Assembly: GCF_020295405.1 (NCBI RefSeq)
Contig: NZ_JADEYP010000035.1
Coordinates: 1-41,931 of the forward strand
Direction of reading: 5' to 3'
Length of the DNA: 41,931 nucleotides
DNA from: Sphingobacterium bovistauri
GTDB lineage: Bacteria > Bacteroidota > Bacteroidia > Sphingobacteriales > Sphingobacteriaceae
Of the stretch, positions 1 to 8,335 are shown piece by piece. Within the stretch, counting starts at the first letter, position 1, and every line of letters starts with the position of its first letter. The position numbers were made by a program, and so were the translations under genes. A model generated the notes under the pieces. That model was given only the letters and a program-made list of their open reading frames with translations. It was not told the origin of the DNA and ran no database searches.

Positions 1-1
1 C

Positions 2-280
2 TTAGGTGACATCTTCAATAAATGTAAGGATAAAAAAGTTGCTTTTACAAAGTTAGGACTGTGGCACAATCAAGTAGAAAATGCGGGAATTGCTTCATTT
101 GAGAGTGTAGCAAAATCAATTGCTGCTCACCATCCTCAAATTCTACATTACTTCGACAATAGAAGTACAAACGCGTCCGCAGAATCCTTCAATGCAAAAC
201 TTAAGGCATTCAGGAGTATGTTTCGAGGTGTAAGAGATACTACCTTTTTCCTATACAGAGTGATGAAATTGTATGCTTAA
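2..280 (+). CDS. Transposase, C-terminal fragment (ISL3/ISAon1-like)
   Basis: An open frame enters from the left edge and gives 92 residues before a TAA stop; the start lies outside the window. It carries a run around NASAESFNAKLKAFRSMFRG followed by an aromatic and basic tail. This looks like the C-terminal end of DDE transposases of the ISL3 type, which in Bacteroidota are often labelled ISAon1 family: a conserved Glu, then N-K-R spacing, then a short helical tail. The catalytic Asp residues would lie upstream and cannot be seen. The element end should fall shortly after the stop, perhaps near the C-run at 291-296, but its inverted repeat cannot be confirmed without the left end. Family assignment is by recognition only. 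Confidence 0.72.
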   Translation, partial: LGDIFNKCKDKKVAFTKLGLWHNQVENAGIASFESVAKSIAAHHPQILHYFDNRSTNASAESFNAKLKAFRSMFRGVRDTTFFLYRVMKLYA

Positions 281-820
281 AAATGATTATCCCCCCAAGA
301 ATTCAGCTTGATCCCTTATTTCGTCAAAGCAATCTATAATATTTTTTGTAAATGCTTCGTTAGTAGGCTCCTTTAGTTTTGTACATTCCGATATAAATTT
401 TGTTAGAGCCAATTATTTTTTCTTCAGAGGAGAATATAATTTTTATGATAGATGTTTTAATATTTAAGTTCTTAGGTTTTTGATTTACAGTAGAATATTG
501 TCAAGGACGATTTCATTATTAATATACTTTAGATAACACTAATATGTGTTTTAGTAAATGAAGTTTCTGATAAAATTAAATTTATTAGTACTAAAAATTG
601 ATACTGTTTTGATTGGGAAATTCAAAATAAGAAGGTTAAGGGATAGATGGTGTGTTGTGCTGTTATTTTGGAAAGGGTGTGAAGAAATAAATTCTGAAAC
701 GAATAAAAGCTCAGGTATTGATTTACTAAAACATTAATGATTTGATTTAGTTCAATATCTGAGCTTTGTTTTTAATATAAATAGCAGTTGTCAATTATTT
801 TTGTTTCTATTATAGCAATA
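281..820. other. Intergenic stretch after the IS fragment
   Basis: No gene is supported in these 540 bases. The first part probably contains the right end of the insertion sequence. A short minus-strand frame at 287-412 could be a decayed gene tail but has no good start. The only clear structure is the hairpin at 706-767. Confidence 0.5.
706..775. terminator. Long-loop hairpin terminator
   Basis: A 15-bp inverted repeat (AAAGCTCAGGTATTG against CAATATCTGAGCTTT, one G-U pair) encloses a 32-base AT-rich loop. On the plus strand it is followed by a T-rich run. It lies downstream of the minus-strand gene ending at 821, so it may stop transcription from both sides. The large loop makes it less typical than the other terminators here. 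Confidence 0.5.
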
Positions 821-3367
821 TTAAAAATCTACTTTAATACGTGCACGAATACCTGAATTAGAAACATTTGGATGATCTAAGTAATTCAAGCGTCTTACAT
901 AATCTACACGTAGTATTTTAAATATATTACCTAATCCAAAACTAGCCTCCATATATGGTTTATTGCCAAATGTAAAAGAGGAAATCTGATCGTCTGAATT
1001 ACGTTGCCAAGCAAATAAATCTTCGTTATAAGACGGGTTGTTTTCATTTCTTAACCCTCCGTATAGTCCTTTAAAACTAAATACCTCACGTAATTGAAGT
1101 TTCTTTATTAATGGAATCTTATTAAGGATAAATCCATTCATATAATATTGTACATTTATTGAAGCATGTTGGTCTGAAATGAACTCCATAAAATTCATCA
1201 AATTATAAGATTGCAATTGGTAGGCATACGTTTGGTTTGCTCTATGTAATGTCAATAAGGGATAAGCTATGTTATTGCCTAAAATATATGTTCCATCTAG
1301 GTTTACATCGGCATAACCCAATTGTGATAAGTATATACGTTTGAACGCTCCTGCAGTAAAGTTATGGTAATTGTATTCGCCACCTAATACCCCTTTTATT
1401 CCAGCTGTATAGTTGAATGTGAAAATAGGATATTGATTGTATACAGGCGTTCTATATAATTTTCCTTGGTAAAATTGTTCTTTAGGTGCCCAACGGAATC
1501 CAATTGAAGCTTCTGTTGTATTTAGCTCATTAATTTGGATCGGATCTCCTAATTTTGGAATGATTTGATATCGTATGATTCCTGCTGGATTTTGTTTCCA
1601 TTTGGTTAAGCCTGCATTTATAGAAAAGTTGTTAGAGAACTCTGCTTTATATTCCAATTTGTACACATTATTATAAAGGTAACTTTTGTTTTCGCCACGC
1701 TTAAAAGATAATAAGACATTATCCTCTTGGATAAACTCTAAATTTTGTCCAGGTATTTTTGTGTCTTTTTGATAAGAAGAACGGATGTAATGCTGTGGGA
1801 ATTTGTAAACGGATTTGTTGTTCAAAGAGTATGTACCACTAACAAAGTATTTCCATTTTTTGTCTTCGAAACCATACGCTGCATAAGCTTCTGAAAAAAA
1901 GCGATTACTTAGTTGCTCAGTTGTACGTCCACCAATTCGCAGACGCAAACCTTCTACAGGGTTGTAGCTATAAAATGTATTTACTGGACCTATTTCAATA
2001 GGGCCTGCTTGCTTGTAACCAGATAGGACTAAAGCTGCGACGTCCATGAATGATCGGAAAGAAGGCATTGTTTGCAGTGAATCAATGTTTTGATAGATTG
2101 ATTTTTCTTTACTTGTTAAAAGACCTTGACGTAATCCTTCCCAATATTTCTGTGAATTATCTACGGTCTTTTTTTGTATTTTTCTTTCGATTTCAGCACC
2201 TGCATACAATGTGTCTGGTTTAGGATTCCCATTGATATAATCTTTATAAGATACTATACGATTCCCTCGTATTCCTGAACCTTTTCCAGTCAAAGCAAAG
2301 TCAATACCTAGTGAACTACGACTCAAATAATATTTGTCTACATTGTCTTTGTCAAACGTTAATTCAATATTCAGGTCACGTACAAAATTTAGATTTATAT
2401 CCTCACTTACCTTCATTTTTGCACCTTGAACGGCATATTGGCCATCGAGTGACACGTATAATTTACCTTGAAATAGGAAATCACTTTTGTTTCGTGGAAA
2501 AAAGCTTAATTCTACAAGGTTTGGACTTACATTCTTAATTGTGTCCGTAATATAATACCGGTAGAAAGTAGGAGCACTATTGGCAATAGGACTCAAAAAT
2601 TGATTAGTCAACAAGGTTATATTATTGTCATAAATATCTACCTTATCATAGAGCTTATTGAAGTAGTTTGCTAAACCTTCATTATCAATAAATTTCGGAT
2701 CGAATTCAGCTTTTTGTTCAGCAAGGATGTATTGCTTAGTCTTTTTGGGATCGTTTCTATAGTAGACTTTAGATACTTTCTCTTCCATGTATGCTGGTAA
2801 CATATATGTAGAAGATGTATCTGATTCCTTTTGAAATAAGAATTGATAATTTTTAAATGCCTTTCTATTTACAAATTTGGGAGAGAGATTACTTAGGCCA
2901 AGTGAGATCTTTTCATATTGTTCAAATTCTACAAAGTTTTGTCCCGTTAATCTATTTTGTTCACGGTGATCAATTACCTGACGAATTAGTTCTACAGCTG
3001 GGTTGTTTTTATTAGAATATTTCAACCTAGGTCGTTTAATTACAACTTCAGCAATCTCATTTTCTGGTGCTAATGTTATATTGAAGAATGTTTTTCCAGA
3101 TGCAAAATCTAAATCTTGTGAAGGGTATCCTACATACGACACACGAACTTTGGCATTTTTTGAAGGTACAGAAAATGTAAAGTTTCCGTTTTCATCAGTT
3201 TTTGTAGCTTTTGTACTTCCTACAATGGCGATTGTCGCAAATTCAATAGGTTCTTGGGTATCTCTATCTGTTACTTTTCCTTTTATTTGAAAAGTTTGTG
3301 CCATCGAAAGCAAACTAAAAAATAAGCTAATAGATACGAGTGAAAACCTTTGTATATAATATTTCAT
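821..3367 (-). CDS. DUF5686 outer-membrane protein with carboxypeptidase-like regulatory domain
   Basis: An 848-residue exported protein. Residues 1-23 form a signal peptide ending MAQ. Residues 27-105 are a carboxypeptidase-regulatory-like beta sandwich, with the typical GKVTD opening and an ATIAIVGS...TDENGNF run. The remainder matches the Bacteroidota DUF5686 layout: a linker beginning NNPAVELIRQVI near residue 121, then a long aromatic-rich beta region ending in VDF, as expected for an outer-membrane barrel. Such proteins resemble TonB-dependent receptors without the plug; their function is not established. The gene is monocistronic, 338 bases from oxyR. The length and the N-terminal signal support the chosen ATG. 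Confidence 0.85.
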   Translation of the reverse strand: MKYYIQRFSLVSISLFFSLLSMAQTFQIKGKVTDRDTQEPIEFATIAIVGSTKATKTDENGNFTFSVPSKNAKVRVSYVGYPSQDLDFASGKTFFNITLAPENEIAEVVIKRPRLKYSNKNNPAVELIRQVIDHREQNRLTGQNFVEFEQYEKISLGLSNLSPKFVNRKAFKNYQFLFQKESDTSSTYMLPAYMEEKVSKVYYRNDPKKTKQYILAEQKAEFDPKFIDNEGLANYFNKLYDKVDIYDNNITLLTNQFLSPIANSAPTFYRYYITDTIKNVSPNLVELSFFPRNKSDFLFQGKLYVSLDGQYAVQGAKMKVSEDINLNFVRDLNIELTFDKDNVDKYYLSRSSLGIDFALTGKGSGIRGNRIVSYKDYINGNPKPDTLYAGAEIERKIQKKTVDNSQKYWEGLRQGLLTSKEKSIYQNIDSLQTMPSFRSFMDVAALVLSGYKQAGPIEIGPVNTFYSYNPVEGLRLRIGGRTTEQLSNRFFSEAYAAYGFEDKKWKYFVSGTYSLNNKSVYKFPQHYIRSSYQKDTKIPGQNLEFIQEDNVLLSFKRGENKSYLYNNVYKLEYKAEFSNNFSINAGLTKWKQNPAGIIRYQIIPKLGDPIQINELNTTEASIGFRWAPKEQFYQGKLYRTPVYNQYPIFTFNYTAGIKGVLGGEYNYHNFTAGAFKRIYLSQLGYADVNLDGTYILGNNIAYPLLTLHRANQTYAYQLQSYNLMNFMEFISDQHASINVQYYMNGFILNKIPLIKKLQLREVFSFKGLYGGLRNENNPSYNEDLFAWQRNSDDQISSFTFGNKPYMEASFGLGNIFKILRVDYVRRLNYLDHPNVSNSGIRARIKVDF

Positions 3368-3705
3368 GTTATTTTGAATTCTTAACTTTTGACTTTTTAT
3401 ATTTTTTGTTCAAAAATTCTAATGCAAAATAAGCACTTATTTAAGAGAATTGGAAGGTTATAAATTCAGTTTGACTTTGATGTGATAAAAAGTTTGAAAC
3501 TCTACATTTTTATTGCAAAACGTAGCTATTACAAGCTCTTTTCTAATGATTTAAAATAGATTTATTATCTATATTTTATAGTTTTTTAAGCCTACTTCTA
3601 TTTTTAATAATTTCTATTCCTATTGACTGATTTATTTAAATATTGGAATTAGTACTAAGCTTATATAAAAACGTTGTTGTAATATTTTTAATATGATTAA
3701 AAGTA
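3368..3705. other. Intergenic, AT-rich
   Basis: 338 bases between the oxyR stop and the DUF5686 start. I see no ORF with coding character. A weak AU-only hairpin (3681-3691 with 3697-3707) overlaps the oxyR stop and may act as its terminator. The promoter of the DUF5686 gene should lie here, but no exact TAnnTTTG match with a spaced TTG was found. Confidence 0.5.
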
Positions 3706-4647
3706 TTATTGTATATCAATGATTCTTTTGTCGCCCTCCATTTCGGAAAGATATGGTGTAACAGCTTCTTTTATTTCATCTGCAAGTACTTGCAATAATT
3801 TTGTTTTTATGAAATGTCTATAAGTTAGTAGACTAATTTCTCTTACCGGTATAGGGGCCGTAAACTTTTTAACACAAAGTTTTCTCTGGGGAGACAAAGT
3901 GTGTACAGCTAATTCGGGCAAGATGGTAATTCCATTATTGATGTTTACCATATTTAATAGTGTTTCTATGCTTCCCGCTTCGAAATCTAATTGTAAATTT
4001 TTACCATATTTCTTTTTCAAGGAACAAAGATTAGCTACTTGTGCACGTAAACAATGGTCTTCTTCTAGGAGCCAGAGTTTCTTAAGATTTATATCTTGTG
4101 GAGCAATGAATTCTTTATTATCATCATAGTTTTCATCTGTTGTGTAAGCAACTAGTTTTTCGTAAAAGACAGGAAGTTCTTTTATTTCCGCTCGACCTAG
4201 TGGTGTAGCAGCTATACCAATGTCTAATCTATCGTGGTTCAAAGCCTCTACGATTTGATTTGTGTTCCATTCGTATAATTTAATACGCATATTAGGATAT
4301 TTTTGGATTAATTGGGGCAGGAATAGATGACTTAAGTAGGGGGCTAGTGTAGGTATTACCGCTATGCGTATGTCACCCTCCATATCGTTACTATTTCCTT
4401 TTGCGGTGTTTTCTAAATCTTTTATGTGATATAAAACAGTTTTTGCCTTCTCTATAATAGAGTTTCCGATATCTGTGGGGGAAATTGGTTGTTTACTTCT
4501 ATCAAAAATTGTGACTTCTAATTCTTCTTCGAGTTTTTTAACCATCATACTTAAAGTCGCAGGAGTGACAAAGCAGGACTCTGCAGCGCGCTGGAAATGA
4601 CGGTGTTCGTCTATAGCGACGATATATTGAAGTTGTTGAATATTCAT
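3706..4647 (-). CDS. oxyR: LysR-family peroxide sensor OxyR
   Basis: 313 residues. An N-terminal winged helix-turn-helix (residues 1-60, HFQRAAESCFVTPATLSMMV) is followed by a LysR substrate-binding fold. The decisive feature is the pair Cys199 and Cys208 in the segment HCLRAQVANLC. These have the same spacing and the same numbering as the redox pair of E. coli OxyR, which forms a disulfide with hydrogen peroxide and changes DNA binding. The gene is divergent from the exported catalase, with about 100 bases between the starts holding two inverted repeats, the usual layout for a peroxide regulator and its target. The last residues (GDKRIIDIQ) are lineage specific. Known of the family: activation of catalase and peroxidase genes; inferred here from position. 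Confidence 0.93.
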   Translation of the reverse strand: MNIQQLQYIVAIDEHRHFQRAAESCFVTPATLSMMVKKLEEELEVTIFDRSKQPISPTDIGNSIIEKAKTVLYHIKDLENTAKGNSNDMEGDIRIAVIPTLAPYLSHLFLPQLIQKYPNMRIKLYEWNTNQIVEALNHDRLDIGIAATPLGRAEIKELPVFYEKLVAYTTDENYDDNKEFIAPQDINLKKLWLLEEDHCLRAQVANLCSLKKKYGKNLQLDFEAGSIETLLNMVNINNGITILPELAVHTLSPQRKLCVKKFTAPIPVREISLLTYRHFIKTKLLQVLADEIKEAVTPYLSEMEGDKRIIDIQ

Positions 4648-4651
4648 TGTG

Positions 4652-4690
4652 TTAGATTTTATCTAATCAAAGTTAAATATTTTCAACTTT
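4652..4690. promoter_or_regulatory. Candidate OxyR operator between oxyR and the catalase gene
   Basis: Two dyads lie side by side: TTAGAT-TTT-ATCTAA at 4652-4666 and AAAGTT...AACTTT at 4669-4690. Their centres are about 20 bases apart, two helical turns, which suits the elongated tetramer footprint of OxyR. The match to the E. coli ATAG...CTAT pattern is only partial, so this is inferred from symmetry and position. Confidence 0.5.
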
Positions 4691-4749
4691 ATTTAATAAA
4701 AAACTTGTTATACTTTCGTATCGTCAAAATAATTAAACAAACAACTAAT

Positions 4750-6276
4750 ATGAAGATGAGAAAGCTGTCTATCTTAGCTCTTACGTTAATGTCTCTTTCG
4801 GTTAGCGCGCAAACACTAACTACAAACACTGGCTCACCAGTAGGAGACAATCAAAATTCTAAAACTATTGGAAACAATGGTCATGTATTGTTAGAAGATA
4901 TCCATTTAATCGAAAAATTAGCAGCATTCGATAGAGAGCGTATTCCTGAGCGTGTAGTACATGCGCGTGGTGCAGGGGCCTATGGTGAATTTGTGGCTGC
5001 TCAGGACTTTTCGGATGTGACTATGGCACATTTTTTAGGTCAAGCAGGTCGTAAAACTCCTTTATTCGTTCGTTTTTCTACAGTAACACATCAACAAGGT
5101 TCTCCTGAAACTTATCGTGACCCTCGTGGTTTTGCAGTGAAATTCTATACGGAGCAAGGTAACTATGATATCGTAGGTAATAATTTACCAGTTTTCTTCA
5201 TTCGTGATGCAATCAAATTTCCTGATATGGTTCATGCATTTAAGCCATCTCCTTTGACAAATGGCGCATCAGATCCGAATCGTGTGTTTGATTTCTTCTC
5301 TAATATTCCAGAATCAACACATATGTTGACTTGGTTATTTTCAGATTATGGTATCCCTGCTAACTACCGCGAAATGGTGGGTAATGGTGTACACGCGTAT
5401 AAATGGGTAAATGAGAACGGTGAAGTGACTTACGTGAAATACAACTGGAGACCAAAACAAGGTGAGCGTAATTTGACGCAAGAGGAAGCAAATGCTATCC
5501 AATCTACTCAAATTGAGCACGCTACTTTAGACTTACATAATGCTATTAAAGGTGGTAACTATCCACAATGGGATTTGTATGTACAAATGTTGAAGAAAGA
5601 AGATTTTGATAAATTGGACTTTAACCCGGTAGACGTAACTAAGGTATGGTCTGAAAAAGTGGCGAAATCTGTTTTTGTAGGTACAATGACATTAAATAGA
5701 AATGCAGATAATTATTTCCAAGAAGTAGAGCAAGCTGCATTTTCTCCAGCGACTTTGGTTCCAGGAATTGAGCCTTCGGAGGATAAATTATTACAAGGAC
5801 GTTTGTTTTCTTACTTTGATACTCAACGTCATCGTTTGACAGGTAATTTCCAACAAATCCCAGTTAATGCGTCGAAAAATAAAGTGACTACTTACAATGC
5901 TGATGGTTATATGTCTATTCGTGCACAAAAGGGCGATGTGAATTACCAACCATCAACTAATCTTCCTGAGATAAAAGAAGATACAAAATTCAAATATTCT
6001 AAATCTGTATTTCCTGCCGGAACAACTACAGTTCAAGCAAAAATTGATAAAGAAAATAATTTTGCGCAGGCAGGTGAATTGTACCGTTCATTTTCTAAAA
6101 AAGATCAAGATAATTTAATCAAAAACTTGTCTGGAGCTTTGAATGCGGTTAATAATAAAGTGATTGTTCATAAAATGTTAGCTCATTTTTACCAAGCGGA
6201 CAAAGAATATGGTACACGTCTTTTGAAAGCAACAAATACTTCAATGAACGATGTTCAACAGTATCTAAAAAAATAA
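4750..6276 (+). CDS. katA: Exported heme catalase
   Basis: 508 residues from the ATG at 4750. An upstream in-frame start at 4597 would add a poor hydrophobic extension running back into oxyR, whereas 4750 gives a clean signal peptide (MKMRKLSILA to SVSA, cleavage before Gln21), so the enzyme is predicted to act in the periplasm. It converts hydrogen peroxide to water and oxygen. Active-site residues visible: His71 in VVHARGAGAYGEF, Asn144 in VGNNLPVFFIRD, and the proximal heme ligand Tyr355 in RLFSYFDTQRHRL. Length fits the small-subunit monofunctional catalases plus a leader. The ankyrin gene follows 71 bases downstream without a terminator, and oxyR is divergent, so peroxide induction is likely. 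Confidence 0.95.
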   Translation: MKMRKLSILALTLMSLSVSAQTLTTNTGSPVGDNQNSKTIGNNGHVLLEDIHLIEKLAAFDRERIPERVVHARGAGAYGEFVAAQDFSDVTMAHFLGQAGRKTPLFVRFSTVTHQQGSPETYRDPRGFAVKFYTEQGNYDIVGNNLPVFFIRDAIKFPDMVHAFKPSPLTNGASDPNRVFDFFSNIPESTHMLTWLFSDYGIPANYREMVGNGVHAYKWVNENGEVTYVKYNWRPKQGERNLTQEEANAIQSTQIEHATLDLHNAIKGGNYPQWDLYVQMLKKEDFDKLDFNPVDVTKVWSEKVAKSVFVGTMTLNRNADNYFQEVEQAAFSPATLVPGIEPSEDKLLQGRLFSYFDTQRHRLTGNFQQIPVNASKNKVTTYNADGYMSIRAQKGDVNYQPSTNLPEIKEDTKFKYSKSVFPAGTTTVQAKIDKENNFAQAGELYRSFSKKDQDNLIKNLSGALNAVNNKVIVHKMLAHFYQADKEYGTRLLKATNTSMNDVQQYLKK

Positions 6277-6347
6277 TTTTCTATAACTTATAAAATGGGG
6301 CTAGTTTATTGATTTGGCTGGTCCTATTTTTCAAAACATTGATAGTA

Positions 6348-6860
6348 ATGAAAAATTTATTCTTCATCATAGTATTAATATTCTCTAGTTCTGTCGCATT
6401 TGGACAAGATATTTTCTCAGCAGCTAGAACTAATGATACAACATATGTTAAACAATATATTCAGAATCAAGGTGTGATAGATACGGCTAATGTGAGAGGG
6501 TTCACACCTTTGATTTTGGCTATTTACAATGATAGCTATGAAGTAGCTCAGTTGTTAATTGAAGGTGGTTCGAATGTAAATGCACAAGATAAAAGTGGTA
6601 ATACGGCATTGATGGGAGCAGTTTTCAAAGCATATCCACGTATGGTTATTTTGCTTTTGGGTAGTAAAGCAAATGTGAATCAACAAAATTTTAACGGGGC
6701 TTCTGCATTAGTATTTGCAGCGACTTTTGGTCAAACTGAGATTGCAAAATCACTTTTAGAAAATGGGGCTAATAAAGGAATCAAAGACAATACGGGAAAA
6801 ACAGCTTTGGATCATGCTACATTCCAAGAGAATACGGCTGTGATAGAAGTATTAAAGTAA
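6348..6860 (+). CDS. Exported ankyrin-repeat protein, catalase partner
   Basis: 170 residues from the ATG at 6348, which opens directly on a signal peptide (MKNLFFIIVL to VAFGQ); an upstream TTG in frame would put 13 residues before it. The mature part holds about four ankyrin repeats: GFTPLILAIYNDSYEVAQLL, GNTALMGAVF, GASALVFAATFGQTEIAKSL and GKTALDHATF. In Pseudomonas aeruginosa a periplasmic ankyrin protein (AnkB), encoded beside katB, is needed for full catalase activity; the same neighbourhood and export here suggest a similar helper role. That link is inference from family knowledge and position. Probably co-transcribed with the catalase. Confidence 0.88.
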   Translation: MKNLFFIIVLIFSSSVAFGQDIFSAARTNDTTYVKQYIQNQGVIDTANVRGFTPLILAIYNDSYEVAQLLIEGGSNVNAQDKSGNTALMGAVFKAYPRMVILLLGSKANVNQQNFNGASALVFAATFGQTEIAKSLLENGANKGIKDNTGKTALDHATFQENTAVIEVLK

Positions 6861-6900
6861 TTTGAATCTAAGCTATCGAAAAACAAAATTGGTGGAGAAA

Positions 6901-6927
6901 GAATAGTGTAGAATAGTGTAGAATAGT
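6901..6927. repeat. Short tandem decamer, 2.7 copies
   Basis: GAATAGTGTA occurs twice in a row and is followed by a partial third copy, GAATAGT. It is non-coding, between the ankyrin gene and its terminator. Confidence 0.8.
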
Positions 6928-6940
6928 TAAATTGGGGTAA

Positions 6941-6975
6941 AGTACCATTTGGCGTCCAGCCAATGGTACTTTTTT
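6941..6975 (+). terminator. Terminator of the catalase-ankyrin operon
   Basis: AGTACCATTTGGC pairs with GCCAATGGTACT (one bulged T) and is followed by six T. Confidence 0.85.
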
Positions 6976-7004
6976 AGTATATTAGATTTCTAAACTAATT
7001 TTTT

Positions 7005-7424
7005 ATGAAAAAAGGTATATTCATTATTCTATTCCAATTAGTCTTAGTTTTCTCAGTCTTTCCTCAGTCTTTTATCGATAAGGTGTCAGCACAAACTTAT
7101 GTTCCTCATGGCTTTGTTAAATTAGATTCTTTAGTAAAGAATGAAATTTTGTATAAGTATCACGGAGACAATAAAAAACATCAATATTTTGTATCTTCAC
7201 ACAATAGAAGTTTTATAGATACTGGTATAAAGATAGGTAGTGAGTTTCAAACAATAGAGCGTTTAGGAAAATTGAAGCAACATCGTGGATGGGGATATTA
7301 TCTGCAATTACCTTCAGGTTGGAATGCTTACCTCTGTTTAAATAAATCCGAAATAGACTCTTCAAAAGTAATTTTCTTTTTTTCCACACAGAAAGAATTG
7401 TATTCTCAAATTACATCAAAATAG
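7005..7424 (+). CDS. Small exported protein of unknown function
   Basis: 139 residues opening with a signal peptide (MKKGIFIILF, cleavage near VFPQS). The mature part is mixed alpha/beta with many aromatic residues and a GWGYYLQLPSGWNAYLCL segment. I do not recognise the family. There are no lipobox, no cysteine pair and no membrane segment after the leader. It stands alone between two terminators, about 145 bases after the ankyrin gene, so an independent promoter is likely. Confidence 0.7.
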   Translation: MKKGIFIILFQLVLVFSVFPQSFIDKVSAQTYVPHGFVKLDSLVKNEILYKYHGDNKKHQYFVSSHNRSFIDTGIKIGSEFQTIERLGKLKQHRGWGYYLQLPSGWNAYLCLNKSEIDSSKVIFFFSTQKELYSQITSK

Positions 7425-7433
7425 AAAAGTTAA

Positions 7434-7457
7434 AAGCACCAATATAAGATGGTGCTT
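7434..7457. terminator. Bidirectional terminator
   Basis: AAGCACCA pairs with TGGTGCTT around an 8-base loop, between convergent genes ending at 7424 and 7472. Confidence 0.75.
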
Positions 7458-7471
7458 CTAACTAATTTATA

Positions 7472-8221
7472 TTACTTGGGTAATTTCGGGTTCTTAATAA
7501 AATCTTGAAATAATTTTGTGTTTTGTTGTATTAGCCAATCGTATATTTTAGCACCATGGCTTAATCTTTTTACACCTAATTTATTTAACTTTTCTATAGT
7601 TGGTAAATTTGCAGTGAGAAATACATTTAGGGGCAGTGAGGTCTTTTCTAAAAATATTTTAATATCTTCTTCAGTTTCAATCAATGGAACAAAACTTCCG
7701 TCCGCACCAGCTTTAGTGTATGCATTTACACGTTTGATTGATTCTTCTAAAGCATTTGCATGTTTTGTTGTGTAGGTATCTGTACGTGCATTTATAAATA
7801 TATCCTTAGTCACAGATTTTATTGCTTCGATTTTATGTTGGTGTAATTCCATATCACCCAATTCGCGCTTTCCATTTTTGACTTGTCCGTCTTCTAAATT
7901 AATGCCTACAACACCTAGATTTACTAGTCTCTTAACATATTGAGCTACAATTTCTGGTTTATCAGAATACCCTGATTCAAAATCTACAGATACGGGAATA
8001 GTTACAGCTTTAACGATTCGTTCTACGACAAATAAAAGTTCATCGACTGAGATTTTTTCACCATCGGCATAGCCCATAGCATTGGCAATTGCATGGCTAG
8101 AACTTCCTAATGCTTTGAACCCCGCATCCTGTGCGATTTTAGCAGTATATGCATCCCATACATTACCTAGTATAAGGAGATCGGCTTGTTTGTGTAAATT
8201 TTTAAATTTTGTATTTATCAT
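7472..8221 (-). CDS. Isocitrate lyase / PEP mutase family enzyme
   Basis: 249 residues with the TIM-barrel pattern of this superfamily: GNVWDAYTAKIAQDAGFKAL near the start, SSSHAIANAMGY, the metal-binding VDFESGYSD (Asp80, Glu82), GINLEDG at 107-112 and INARTDTY. The superfamily cleaves or forms C-C or C-P bonds next to a carboxylate (isocitrate and methylisocitrate lyases, PEP mutase, oxaloacetate hydrolase or decarboxylase). The catalytic Cys motif of true lyases (KKCGH-like) is absent; the equivalent loop reads DGQVKNGKRELGD. So it is probably not an isocitrate lyase, and the substrate is unknown. Single gene, divergent from the DUF808 gene. Confidence 0.85.
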   Translation of the reverse strand: MINTKFKNLHKQADLLILGNVWDAYTAKIAQDAGFKALGSSSHAIANAMGYADGEKISVDELLFVVERIVKAVTIPVSVDFESGYSDKPEIVAQYVKRLVNLGVVGINLEDGQVKNGKRELGDMELHQHKIEAIKSVTKDIFINARTDTYTTKHANALEESIKRVNAYTKAGADGSFVPLIETEEDIKIFLEKTSLPLNVFLTANLPTIEKLNKLGVKRLSHGAKIYDWLIQQNTKLFQDFIKNPKLPK

Positions 8222-8335
8222 TGCATCATCTGTTTTAGTAAAGAACAGTCGACAAGTATAAAATGTTTTCTCTTTAAATTACAGGGTATTTTCGCTAAAA
8301 TTTATATTTTTACAGACTAAACTAAAAAAACATAC

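Noticed and set aside
287..412. Minus-strand frame of about 41 codons ending near the IS fragment (…EAFTKNIIDCFDEIRD…).
   Set aside because: Only a TTG start, and its end lies in the probable IS terminus. It may be a decayed gene tail but cannot be supported.
4597..4749. Longer catalase start at 4597.
   Set aside because: It runs back into oxyR and would bury the clear signal peptide; 4750 is the better start.
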